Positions 1 to 6,218 of a stretch of DNA of 21,863 nucleotides are shown here, one piece after another (position 1 is the stretch's first letter; the number at the start of each line of letters is the position of its first letter). The notes beneath the pieces are model-generated. The model saw only the letters and a list, made by a program, of their open reading frames with translations, searched no databases and was not told the DNA's origin. Made by a program: the position numbers and the translations under genes. The stretch spans positions 1 through 21,863 of the forward strand of contig VBAE01000218.1 in the NCBI GenBank assembly GCA_005882415.1, read 5' to 3'. Source of the stretch: Alphaproteobacteria bacterium (GTDB lineage: Bacteria; Pseudomonadota; Alphaproteobacteria; Sphingomonadales; Sphingomonadaceae).

Positions 1-171
1 TGGACCGCGGCCGGCCTGCTGCTCCTGCTGGGCATCATCGCCGTCTTCGCCGAGCACAGGCGCGGCAAGCGCCGCGACATCGATCGAGTAGGCTGGGTGC
101 CGTGGAATTTCATCCAGATCTTCGCGCTGCTCCTCGCTTTGGTGGCAGCAGCGCTGGCGCTGAAGGCTTAG
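1..171 (+). CDS. C-terminal part of a small membrane protein (5' end outside window)
   Basis: The frame is open from base 1 and ends at TAG 169-171, giving 56 residues of a protein whose start lies upstream. The visible part has a hydrophobic leucine-rich segment (about residues 3-17), a short basic loop (EHRRGKRRD), then a second hydrophobic segment (about residues 36-55) ending in LKA. This is the shape of a two-helix membrane hairpin with a positively charged, probably cytoplasmic, loop. I see no catalytic motif and do not recognise the family. It converges with the helicase gene, and a palindromic repeat sits between the two stops. Confidence 0.6.
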   Translation, partial: WTAAGLLLLLGIIAVFAEHRRGKRRDIDRVGWVPWNFIQIFALLLALVAAALALKA

Positions 172-181
172 GCTTCACCCC

Positions 182-260
182 TCATTGCGAGGAGCGAAGC
201 GACGCGGCAATCCAGCGGCCTCCGAGGCTGCACTGGATTGCTTCGCTTCGCTCGCAATGA
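182..260. repeat. Palindromic interspersed repeat (REP/BIME-like)
   Basis: The left arm begins TCATTGCGAG (182-191) and ends GCAATCCAG (207-215). The right arm begins CTGGATTGC (233-241) and ends CTCGCAATGA (251-260). The arms are near-perfect inverted copies around an 18-base loop, with a small indel in the AGCGAAGC middle section. Repeats with this consensus are common in alphaproteobacterial genomes. It lies between two converging genes, where the RNA hairpin could stop or stabilise transcripts from either side. That role is inferred. Confidence 0.75.
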
Positions 261-275
261 CGGGCTAACTACAGC

Positions 276-1730
276 CTAGCTACCGAAGCCCTGGCCGAGG
301 AAGCCGGGGATCGGGCCGTTCCAGCCTTCTTCGTCCTTCGGCTCCGGCTCGGAGCGGCGGGACTCGCGGCGCGGCTCGCGTTCGGCGCGGGGAGCGCGCT
401 CGGCACGGGGTGCGCGTTCGCGGCGGGCGGGGCGCTCGGCACGCGCAGGAGCGGCTTCCTCGGCGGGGGCATCCTGGACGGGAGCAGCGGCGGCTTCGGC
501 GGGCTTGTCCTCCGCCTTGCCGCGGCCACGGCCCCTGCGGCGGGGCGCACGCTCTTCGCGGGGCGCCTCCTCCTCGGCTTCCGCCTCGCGCGGAGCCGGA
601 GCGGCGGCCGCTGCGGGGTTCGCATCGAACGCCGGAATCTTCATCGACGACAATTTCTCGATCGCCTCGATCGCTTCGGCGTCTGCATTGGTCGCCAGGG
701 TGATCGCGACCCCCGTCTTGCCCGCCCGGCCGGTGCGGCCGATGCGGTGGGTGTAGTCGTCCGGATGCCAGGGCACGTCATAGTTGAAGACGTGGCTGAC
801 GCCCTTGATGTCGAGCCCGCGGGCGGCGACGTCGGAGGCGACGAGGATGTTGATCTCCTCGCTCTTGAAGCGGTCGAGCTCGCGGATCCGCTCGGCCTGC
901 TCCATGTCGCCATGGATCTCGCCAGCCTTGAAGCCGGCGCGCTTCAGCTCCTTGGCGAGGTCGCGCACCGTCGTCTTCCTGTTGCAGAAGATGATCGCGG
1001 TGCGGACGTCGTTGGCGCGGAGGCGATCCTCGAGGACCTGCTTCTTCTTGCGCGAATCGGTCTTGATCAGCCGCTGGTCGATGAGCGCGTTGGACGAGGC
1101 CGGGCGGCTGACCTCGATCGTCTTGGGGCCGGTGAGGAACTTGTCGGCGAGCTTCTTGATCGGCCCGGGCATGGTCGCCGAGAAGAGCAGGGTCTGGCGG
1201 ACCGGCGGAAGCTTTGAGCAGATTTCCTCGATGTCCGGGATGAAGCCCATGTCGAGCATCCGGTCCGCTTCGTCGATCACGAGCAGGCTGCAGCCGTTGA
1301 GCATGATCTTGCCGCGGCCGAACAGGTCCATCAGCCGGCCCGGCGTGGCGATCAGGACGTCGACGCCCTTTTCGAGCTTCTTGATCTGGTCGGCCATGTT
1401 GGTGCCGCCGATCAGCAAAGCCATGTTGAGCTTGTGGTACTTCCCGTATTTCTCGAAATTCTCGGAGACCTGCATCGCCAGCTCGCGGGTCGGCTCGAGG
1501 ATCAGCGAGCGGGGCATCCGCGCCCGGCTTCTTCCCTCGCCTAAAATATCGATCATGGGCAGCACGAAAGCCGCCGTCTTGCCGGTGCCGGTCTGGGCGA
1601 TTCCGATGAGGTCTCGGCCCATCAGGACGGAAGGGACGGCCTGCTTCTGGATCGGCGTGGGATCGGTATAGCCCGATTCCTCCACCGCGCGGAGCAATTC
1701 GTCGGATAGGCCGAGATCGGCAAAGCTCAT
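276..1730 (-). CDS. rhlE: DEAD-box ATP-dependent RNA helicase, RhlE type
   Basis: A 484-residue cytoplasmic helicase that unwinds or remodels RNA duplexes using ATP; the family acts in ribosome assembly and RNA decay. All core motifs are visible in order: Q motif (F3, PTPIQ 24-28), motif I AQTGTGKT (45-52), PTRELA (80-85), TPGRL (129-133), DEAD (153-156), SAT (184-186), IIFCNR (246-251), ARGLDI (303-308) and HRIGRTGR (328-335). From about residue 372 the protein becomes a low-complexity tail rich in Ala, Glu and Arg with many RAPR-like repeats, typical of RNA-binding tails in this family. It ends with a short hydrophobic GFLGQGFGS. I chose the start at 1730 (MSFADLGL) because it matches the family N-terminus; 15 further upstream in-frame residues do not look coding. 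The RhlE subgroup is the best fit, but the exact paralogue is uncertain. Confidence 0.93.
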   Translation of the reverse strand: MSFADLGLSDELLRAVEESGYTDPTPIQKQAVPSVLMGRDLIGIAQTGTGKTAAFVLPMIDILGEGRSRARMPRSLILEPTRELAMQVSENFEKYGKYHKLNMALLIGGTNMADQIKKLEKGVDVLIATPGRLMDLFGRGKIMLNGCSLLVIDEADRMLDMGFIPDIEEICSKLPPVRQTLLFSATMPGPIKKLADKFLTGPKTIEVSRPASSNALIDQRLIKTDSRKKKQVLEDRLRANDVRTAIIFCNRKTTVRDLAKELKRAGFKAGEIHGDMEQAERIRELDRFKSEEINILVASDVAARGLDIKGVSHVFNYDVPWHPDDYTHRIGRTGRAGKTGVAITLATNADAEAIEAIEKLSSMKIPAFDANPAAAAAPAPREAEAEEEAPREERAPRRRGRGRGKAEDKPAEAAAAPVQDAPAEEAAPARAERPARRERAPRAERAPRAEREPRRESRRSEPEPKDEEGWNGPIPGFLGQGFGS

Positions 1731-1809
1731 GGATGATCCGGAAAAAAAGGGGGGCTCCGGGCAGGGGAGCCGCATCAGCTTCGCGCTTGTGCGAAGCGGG
1801 GGGCTTTTG

Positions 1810-2185
1810 TCAATCCTTGGAGACGGGCTTCAGGCTCCGGAATTTCTCGATTCCGCAGGCGCCGCCCATTCGGGAGCGGATGATGTCGCGATCGGCGCAG
1901 ACCATGCCGTCGGGACTGGGGCTGATGTAGAAGCCCCGATAATAATCGAGCGCCGGGCAGTCGCTGTCGAGCTCGGCGGATCATCTTGGCGGGGATGCAT
2001 TTGGGGCCCTTGGTCGGCTTCCATTCGATCAGCTTCTGCTGGCGCGGGGCGGGCACCGGAATGCGGACGATGATCCGCTCGCGCACCGTCAGCTGGGCGA
2101 GCTGGAGCGGGCTCTGGCCGTCGTCGACCGCCGCCGGCACCTCCATCGTCAGCAGCAACAGCGCGGCCGCAGTCCAGTCGATCAA
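1810..2185 (-). pseudogene. Small exported hypothetical protein, frameshifted
   Basis: Two pieces of coding-like sequence lie in different frames. The N-terminal piece starts at TTG 2185 behind an AAGGAG site and reads a short hydrophobic segment (IDWTAAALLLL), then VDDGQSPLQLAQLTVRERI and KPTKGPKCIPAKMI. Near 1985-1990 the frame is lost. The next frame then continues convincingly with SDCPALDYYRGFY, DGMVCADRDIIRSR and GGACGIEKFR to a TGA at 1810-1812. Three cysteines in the second part and one in the first suggest an exported, disulphide-bonded protein. The C-terminal frame has a TGA immediately upstream of the junction, so no single reading frame covers both parts. Function unknown. It could be a real pseudogene, or an indel or small internal deletion from sequencing. 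Confidence 0.6.
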
Positions 2186-2193
2186 CGCACATT

Positions 2194-2199
2194 CTCCTT
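2194..2199 (-). promoter_or_regulatory. Shine-Dalgarno site supporting a TTG start
   Basis: On the minus strand AAGGAG is followed by 8 bases and then TTG (2185-2183). This is the only well-placed ribosome site for the broken small exported protein. It selects the frame with a hydrophobic N-terminus over the overlapping ATG frame. Confidence 0.5.
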
Positions 2200-2363
2200 G
2201 AGCCCCGGCCGACCAATCCCCTTCGGCGGTTGAACAAGCCATTAATCCGGACGAAGCGCCAGCCCCGGCGCAGTCCCGGGTTGCAGAAGACGCGCGCGCG
2301 CCATAGACGGTGCCCCGACATGGCGGTCCCGAGGCCGCTCCCAACGCTCTTACGGAGAATCAC

Positions 2364-3161
2364 ATGGCGAGCCAGCCGCCGGCCACACCCTCATTGCCGC
2401 TCTTTTATGCGGGTCTCGAGCCGCTCTCCAGCAGCCAGCATTCGAACTATCGGGTCCGCGAGCGCACCGCCGCGCCGCACCTCGCCAACGTCCACGCCAT
2501 CCCCCTGACCTCGGACGAGTTCGTCTCCGCCCAGCGCTTCTACCCGATCGTCTTTTCGAGCGGCGAGAATTCGGCGCCGCTCCGGCTGATGGGCCTCAAC
2601 GAGCGCGTCAACGTCTTCTTCGACCAGGACGGCAACACGCTCGGCGAGACCTACGTCCCCGCCTATGCCCGCCGCTATCCGTTCATGCTGGCCCGCCTGC
2701 GTCCCGAGGCCGACGAGCTGTCGCTTTGCTTCGATCCGACCAGCGACATCATCGGCCCGTTCGAGGACGGCACGCCGCTGTTCGAGGACGGCAAGCCGGG
2801 CGAAGGCGTCAATGCCATCCTCAAATTCTGCGAAGAGTTCGAGATGTCGGCGAACCGCACCGGTTTCTTCATGAAGGAGCTGATCGACAACGACCTGCTG
2901 ATGGAAGGAGAGGTCACGATCCAGCCGACCGGTTCCGACCAGCCCTTCATCTATCGCGGCTTTCAGATGGTGAACGAGGAGAAGTTCCGCGAGCTTCGCG
3001 GGGACGTCCTGCGCAAGATGAACCAGAACGGCATGCTCGCCCTCATCTATGCCCACCTCTATTCGCTTCAGCTGATCCGCGAGGTGTTCGGCCGGCAGCT
3101 TCAGCAGCAGAAGGGCCCGGCCCTCGATCCCGCGGCAGCCGCGGCGCTCGGCCAGGGCTGA
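2364..3161 (+). CDS. SapC family protein
   Basis: A 265-residue protein matching the SapC family, named after a surface-array-associated protein but of unproven biochemical role. Family-like stretches include HANVHAIPLTSDEF-type sequence near residue 45 (here ANVHAIPLTSDEF), FYPIVFSSGEN, ALINERVNVFFD-like sequence (here GLNERVNVFFDQDGN), YARRYPF, and a C-terminal IYAHLYSLQLI. There is no signal peptide or clear membrane segment. The start at 2364 is chosen because ACGGAGA lies 5 bases upstream and earlier in-frame codons look non-coding. The stop overlaps the next start (TGATG), so it is translationally coupled to the cytochrome b561 gene. In sphingomonads such genes often accompany TonB-dependent uptake genes, but none is visible here. 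Confidence 0.85.
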   Translation: MASQPPATPSLPLFYAGLEPLSSSQHSNYRVRERTAAPHLANVHAIPLTSDEFVSAQRFYPIVFSSGENSAPLRLMGLNERVNVFFDQDGNTLGETYVPAYARRYPFMLARLRPEADELSLCFDPTSDIIGPFEDGTPLFEDGKPGEGVNAILKFCEEFEMSANRTGFFMKELIDNDLLMEGEVTIQPTGSDQPFIYRGFQMVNEEKFRELRGDVLRKMNQNGMLALIYAHLYSLQLIREVFGRQLQQQKGPALDPAAAAALGQG

Positions 3162-3724
3162 TGGCAACCGCGGCGGACCCGCGCGATTCGGCGCTCGAGC
3201 GCTACGGCAATGGGGCCGTGGCGCTGCACTGGATCATCGCTGCTCTGATCATCGTGAACCTGCTGCTCGGCCTGTTCCACGAGGATTTCGCGCGCGAGAC
3301 CCGGTCGTCGATGATGCTCATCCACAAGAGCACCGGGATTACCATCCTGGTACTGAGCCTCGTCCGCCTCGCCTGGCGCCTCGCGCACCGTCCGCCGGCC
3401 TTCGATCCCGTTCTGAAGCGGTGGGAGGCGAGCCTCGCCCGGGTCACCCACTGGCTGTTCTACGCGCTGATGATCCTCCTGCCGCTGTCGGGCTGGCTGC
3501 TCAGCTCGACCGGCAAGAACCCGATCGGTTGGTTCGGCCTGTTCGACGTGCCCAAGCTTCCCGCCGATCGTTCGACCCATGAGCTGTGGGAGGAATCGCA
3601 CCAGATTCTCGGCTACGGGATGATCGCTCTGGTCGTCCTCCACGTCGCGGGTGCGCTCAAGCACCATTTCGAGGGCCACCGCCACCTGATCGGCCGAATG
3701 GCCCCCTGGGCGCGGGGCCGCTGA
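3161..3724 (+). CDS. Cytochrome b561 family membrane protein
   Basis: A 187-residue inner-membrane di-heme b cytochrome that probably passes electrons between the quinone pool and a periplasmic partner. Four hydrophobic segments are visible at about residues 20-40, 56-74, 97-115 and 149-165. The expected heme-ligand histidines are present: H23 in ALHW, H55 in IHKSTG, H147 in ESHQILGY and H161 in VLHVAG. The conserved GYGMIALVVLHVAGALKHHF block closes the family signature. Length is normal for the bacterial family. It starts at ATG 3161, overlapping the SapC stop by one base. The quinol or electron partner cannot be told from sequence; YodB/YceJ-type homologues are the nearest named proteins. 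Confidence 0.9.
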   Translation: MATAADPRDSALERYGNGAVALHWIIAALIIVNLLLGLFHEDFARETRSSMMLIHKSTGITILVLSLVRLAWRLAHRPPAFDPVLKRWEASLARVTHWLFYALMILLPLSGWLLSSTGKNPIGWFGLFDVPKLPADRSTHELWEESHQILGYGMIALVVLHVAGALKHHFEGHRHLIGRMAPWARGR

Positions 3725-3778
3725 TCGGCTCGGCCTAGACGGACCGAGAGATTTTTCCGGCGGCTGGTCGGTGCCGTC

Positions 3779-3806
3779 TTGAAACCTATTATCGCATGAT
3801 TAAATC
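3779..3806 (+). promoter_or_regulatory. Putative sigma-70-type promoter for the sRNA candidate
   Basis: TTGAAA (3779-3784) is separated by 16 bases from TAAATC (3801-3806), embedded in a locally AT-rich patch that stands out from GC-rich surroundings. This would place the transcript start near 3812-3814. The CTTGAAA box could also be read by a heat-shock sigma factor, whose -35 element is similar. Confidence 0.45.
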
Positions 3807-3811
3807 GGGTT

Positions 3812-3916
3812 CAGCGCGCTGCTTCTCCCCCCTTGAAGCGGCGCGTACGCCCCCTGACCCGGGGCGTTCCTCCCTGAACCTTGGCCACCTCGCGCAACCC
3901 GCGAGGTGGTCTTTTT
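3812..3916 (+). ncRNA. Candidate trans-acting sRNA with C-rich accessible segments (alpha-r8/MmgR-'suhB'-like)
   Basis: No protein frame fits this segment, but RNA structure is dense. Hairpin 1 pairs 3815-3825 with 3835-3845 (11 bp including one G-U) around the loop UCCCCCCUU. Hairpin 2 pairs 3847-3853 with 3861-3867 (7 bp). Next comes a mostly unpaired GUUCCUCCCUGAACC (3866-3880), then a Rho-independent terminator. The order, two hairpins, a UUCCUCCCU-type single-stranded core, then terminator, resembles my memory of the alphaproteobacterial alpha-r8/MmgR sRNAs (Rfam 'suhB' group). The two C-rich segments could base-pair with Shine-Dalgarno sequences. The family assignment is from memory and not searched. 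Size would be about 105 nt. Confidence 0.6.
3883..3916 (+). terminator. Rho-independent terminator
   Basis: A perfect 10-bp stem, CCACCTCGCG (3885-3894) with CGCGAGGTGG (3900-3909), has a 5-base loop CAACC and is followed by TCTTTTT. It has a T-run only on the plus strand, so it ends the sRNA transcript (or the upstream b561 transcript) and is not built for the converging amidohydrolase gene. Confidence 0.85.
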
Positions 3917-3920
3917 CATA

Positions 3921-4802
3921 TCATTCGGCGGCGATCGGCATGGGGGGCTCAAGCGCCTGCCGGCCTAAGGCGGCCACCACATTCTCGATCAGCTCCGCGA
4001 TCCGCTCGAAACCCGGCCCGGGCGCGCGAAGACCCGCCGCCAGATAGAGCGAGCGGTCGATCTCCAACTGGAGCGCGTGCAGCCCCTCATTCGGGCGTCC
4101 GTGCCGCTCGGTGACATAGCCGCCGGCATAAGGGGCGTTGCGCGCGGTCTCGAACCCCGCCGCTCGGGCCGCCGCCTCGGCCGCCGCGGTATATTCTCCG
4201 CCGCTGCTCGTTCCGTGCCGGTCGCCGATCACAATTCGTGGCTCCACTCGGCCGCCATCGCGGGGCGGCATCGAGTGGCAGTCGAGCAGGATGGCGATCC
4301 CGAAGCGGGCGCGGATCGCCTGCATCCGCGCGTCCACCTCGGCATGATAAGGCCGGTGGACCTCAGCTATGCGGCGCCTCAGCTCGCTTGCCGGGAGCCG
4401 GTGCCGCCACAAAGCGCCCGCGCCCGCGATCCGCGACGGCACGAGCCCCAGCCCGCCGCGGGTGCGCGCCGACTGAAGGATGTCCGCCGCGGCCGGCGAG
4501 GGGAGGATTGTCGCGGGATCGATCTCCCGCTCGTCGCGGTTCAAATCGATCTCCGCCCGCGGCACGGTGGCGACGATCGCCGTCGATCCCGCCGCAGCCG
4601 CGCGCCAGACCAGCCGGTCGACCAGCCGGTCCTCCAGCGACTCCAGCATCGCCCGCGGCAGCCGCGCGGCCTTCAATAAAGCGTCCGAATAATCGCGCCC
4701 GGCATGCGGCACCGACAGCAGCACCGGCGACGCGGGCGCGTCGGGGCCGATGATCCGGAACGGGTGGTCCGGGCCTGCCGATTGGGAGGGAGAGTCCGTC
4801 AT
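3921..4802 (-). CDS. N-formylglutamate amidohydrolase family protein
   Basis: A 293-residue (from 4802) zinc-hydrolase-like protein of the N-formylglutamate amidohydrolase family. The family's named reaction is hydrolysis of N-formyl-L-glutamate to glutamate and formate in histidine breakdown, but many members are uncharacterised. Signature blocks are visible: LLSVPHAGRDY near the N-terminus, EIDLNRDEREID, AEVHRPYHAEVDAR, ILLDCHSMPP, VIGDRHGTS and the C-terminal LQLEIDRSLYL. The histidines and acidic residues in the PHAG, DCHS and LEIDR blocks are those expected to hold the metal. No hut genes are nearby. It sits head-to-head with a cpdR-like receiver, an arrangement I associate with several alphaproteobacteria. 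Starts at 4802, 4808 and 4841 are all possible; none has a good ribosome site. Confidence 0.88.
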   Translation of the reverse strand: MTDSPSQSAGPDHPFRIIGPDAPASPVLLSVPHAGRDYSDALLKAARLPRAMLESLEDRLVDRLVWRAAAAGSTAIVATVPRAEIDLNRDEREIDPATILPSPAAADILQSARTRGGLGLVPSRIAGAGALWRHRLPASELRRRIAEVHRPYHAEVDARMQAIRARFGIAILLDCHSMPPRDGGRVEPRIVIGDRHGTSSGGEYTAAAEAAARAAGFETARNAPYAGGYVTERHGRPNEGLHALQLEIDRSLYLAAGLRAPGPGFERIAELIENVVAALGRQALEPPMPIAAE

Positions 4803-4953
4803 TCGCATGTCGAGGGTAGATAGTCCGATTTCGGTACGCAATCCGGTGTTCCACGCGGCCGCTCGGGATTAGCCTCCACCCGCGCTGGAAAAGCGCCCAA
4901 CGTTCGGGCATAACATGGGTTCAATGCACCGGCGCGACGCGGCCGGAGGCTGA

Positions 4954-5283
4954 GGTTCCCGCGCGCTCGAGCGGTCCGGCTACGAAGTCGTCTCGGTCGA
5001 CCGGGGCACCGAAGCGCTGCCCCTCATAGAGCAGGGCGGCTTCGATCTATTGCTGACCGATATCGTGATGCCGGAGATGGACGGGATCGAGCTTGCCCAG
5101 AAGGCGGCGACGCTGGCGCCGGAAATGCGGGTGATGTTTATCACCGGCTTCGCGGCGGTGGCTCTGAAGGCGGGGCGATCCGCGCCGACGGCGAAGATAT
5201 TGTCGAAGCCGTTTCATTTGAAGGACCTCGTCGCCGAGGTCGACCGCCTGTTCCAGAGCGAGGACCAGCACGGGCGGCTTTAG
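4954..5283 (+). pseudogene. cpdR: CpdR-like response-regulator receiver lacking its N-terminus
   Basis: Intact CpdR is a single-domain receiver that controls ClpXP proteolysis in the alphaproteobacterial cell cycle. Here the frame reads SRALERSGYEVV, then LLLTDIVMPEMDGIELAQ, MRVMFITGFAAVALKAG, AKILSKPFHLKDLVAEVDRLF. This is a close match to CpdR, including the phosphoacceptor Asp of LLLTD, the Thr of ITGF and the Lys of LSKPFH. The expected beginning, about 20 residues with the acidic pair of the ILLAEDD type, is absent. A TGA (4951-4953) lies just before the preserved part, and neither other frame upstream encodes the missing piece. From ATG 4915 only 12 unrelated codons precede that stop. 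The first usable in-frame start is TTG 5050, right at the phosphorylation site. Either a deletion in the organism or an assembly error. Confidence 0.75.
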
Positions 5284-6218
5284 TCCAGGCAGGCGCTCAG
5301 GGTCGTGAACTCTCCGTCCAGCTCATCCTGGAAATAGCGAAGCACCGTCTCGATCGAGGCGAGGAAAGCCCTTAGGTCCGACGCGTCGCGGACATAGGGT
5401 GTGTGGCCGGGCTCCAGGCTCGGGCTGTGATAGGTCAGGGTGAAGAAGCTTCGCCCCGCCCCGACCATCGTCTTGAGAAGGCGGCATTGCTCCTCGGCGG
5501 GCACGCCTTCCGGGGTAAGGCGCGAGCGGGCGACGAGGCCTAGCTTCGACAATATCCCCGGTATCCGCAGGCGCTCGGCGGCGGGGCTGTCGAACAGGCC
5601 GGCGATTGCCGGGCCGAGCGCCGGGGCGCGGCCGATGAAGCCGCTGGTCAGGGGGACTTCGAGTAGGCCCCCGTCGAGCCGGAAGGGCTGGTCGGACGTG
5701 CCGGCGAAGCTTGGGCCGCCCTGATGCGCGAAGCTGACATGGGGGACGTAGCTGCAGTCGATCCGGTAGCCGAGCTCGATCAGCACGTCCCGCGTGTTCG
5801 CCCCGAAGCCGTAGCGGCCCGCCTTGAAGATCGTCGGGCGCCGGCCGAAGCCGCGCTCGATCGCGTCCGTCAGGGCGACGATCTTCGCCCGCTCCAGCGC
5901 CGGCGGCAAATTGCAGTGCCAGGAGTTGAACGTCGTCACCTCCTCCTCGTGCGGGGGCGTGACCCAAGGATGGAGGTGCGCGCCGATCTCGGCCCGCCCC
6001 TCCGCCTGGAGAAGGCCGAGGAAGGCCGCCGCGGCCGGGTCGGTCGCCACCGGATAGTCGCAGACATAGGTGGGTGCGATTCCGAAGCGCTCGTAAATCT
6101 CGTGCGCGCGCGCCTGGGCGGGGATGTGGCGGGTGCCGGTCGAGGCGCGCGAGAAAGGCTTCGTCCAGTCGAACTCCTCCTCGGTATCGACGACGATGGC
6201 GAGTTGGGGGCGGGTCAT
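5280..6218 (-). CDS. Polysaccharide deacetylase-like protein (WalW-type)
   Basis: A 312-residue protein with the NodB/polysaccharide-deacetylase fold, whose members remove N- or O-acyl groups from glycans. Visible landmarks are VVDTEEEFDW (D11 at the first catalytic or metal position), a metal-type histidine pair in IGAHLHPWV (H81, H83), KAGRYGFG near residue 140, and TLTYHSPSLEPGH near residue 265, which would supply the late catalytic histidine. There is no signal peptide, so it probably acts in the cytoplasm, perhaps on a lipid-linked glycan intermediate. Its ATG overlaps the stop of the upstream ATP-grasp/phosphatase gene by 4 bases (ATGA), so the two are coupled. Its stop overlaps the cpdR stop from the other strand. 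The substrate is unknown; its glycosyltransferase neighbour favours a surface glycan. Confidence 0.82.
   Translation of the reverse strand: MTRPQLAIVVDTEEEFDWTKPFSRASTGTRHIPAQARAHEIYERFGIAPTYVCDYPVATDPAAAAFLGLLQAEGRAEIGAHLHPWVTPPHEEEVTTFNSWHCNLPPALERAKIVALTDAIERGFGRRPTIFKAGRYGFGANTRDVLIELGYRIDCSYVPHVSFAHQGGPSFAGTSDQPFRLDGGLLEVPLTSGFIGRAPALGPAIAGLFDSPAAERLRIPGILSKLGLVARSRLTPEGVPAEEQCRLLKTMVGAGRSFFTLTYHSPSLEPGHTPYVRDASDLRAFLASIETVLRYFQDELDGEFTTLSACLD

Noticed and set aside
182..260. CRISPR-like repeat
   Set aside because: Only one inverted pair, no direct repeats with spacers, and no cas genes; the same holds for 17412-17507.
1980..1995. Programmed ribosomal frameshift in the exported protein
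   Set aside because: No slippery run or downstream pseudoknot is apparent; an ordinary indel or deletion explains it more simply.
1830..2363. 177-residue minus-strand frame over the broken exported protein
   Set aside because: Neither end matches the two coding-like halves; its composition is arginine/alanine-rich as expected for an out-of-frame reading.
3885..3909. Terminator for the amidohydrolase gene on the minus strand
   Set aside because: The stem is symmetric, but on the minus strand it is followed by GGCCAAGGTT and not a T-run.
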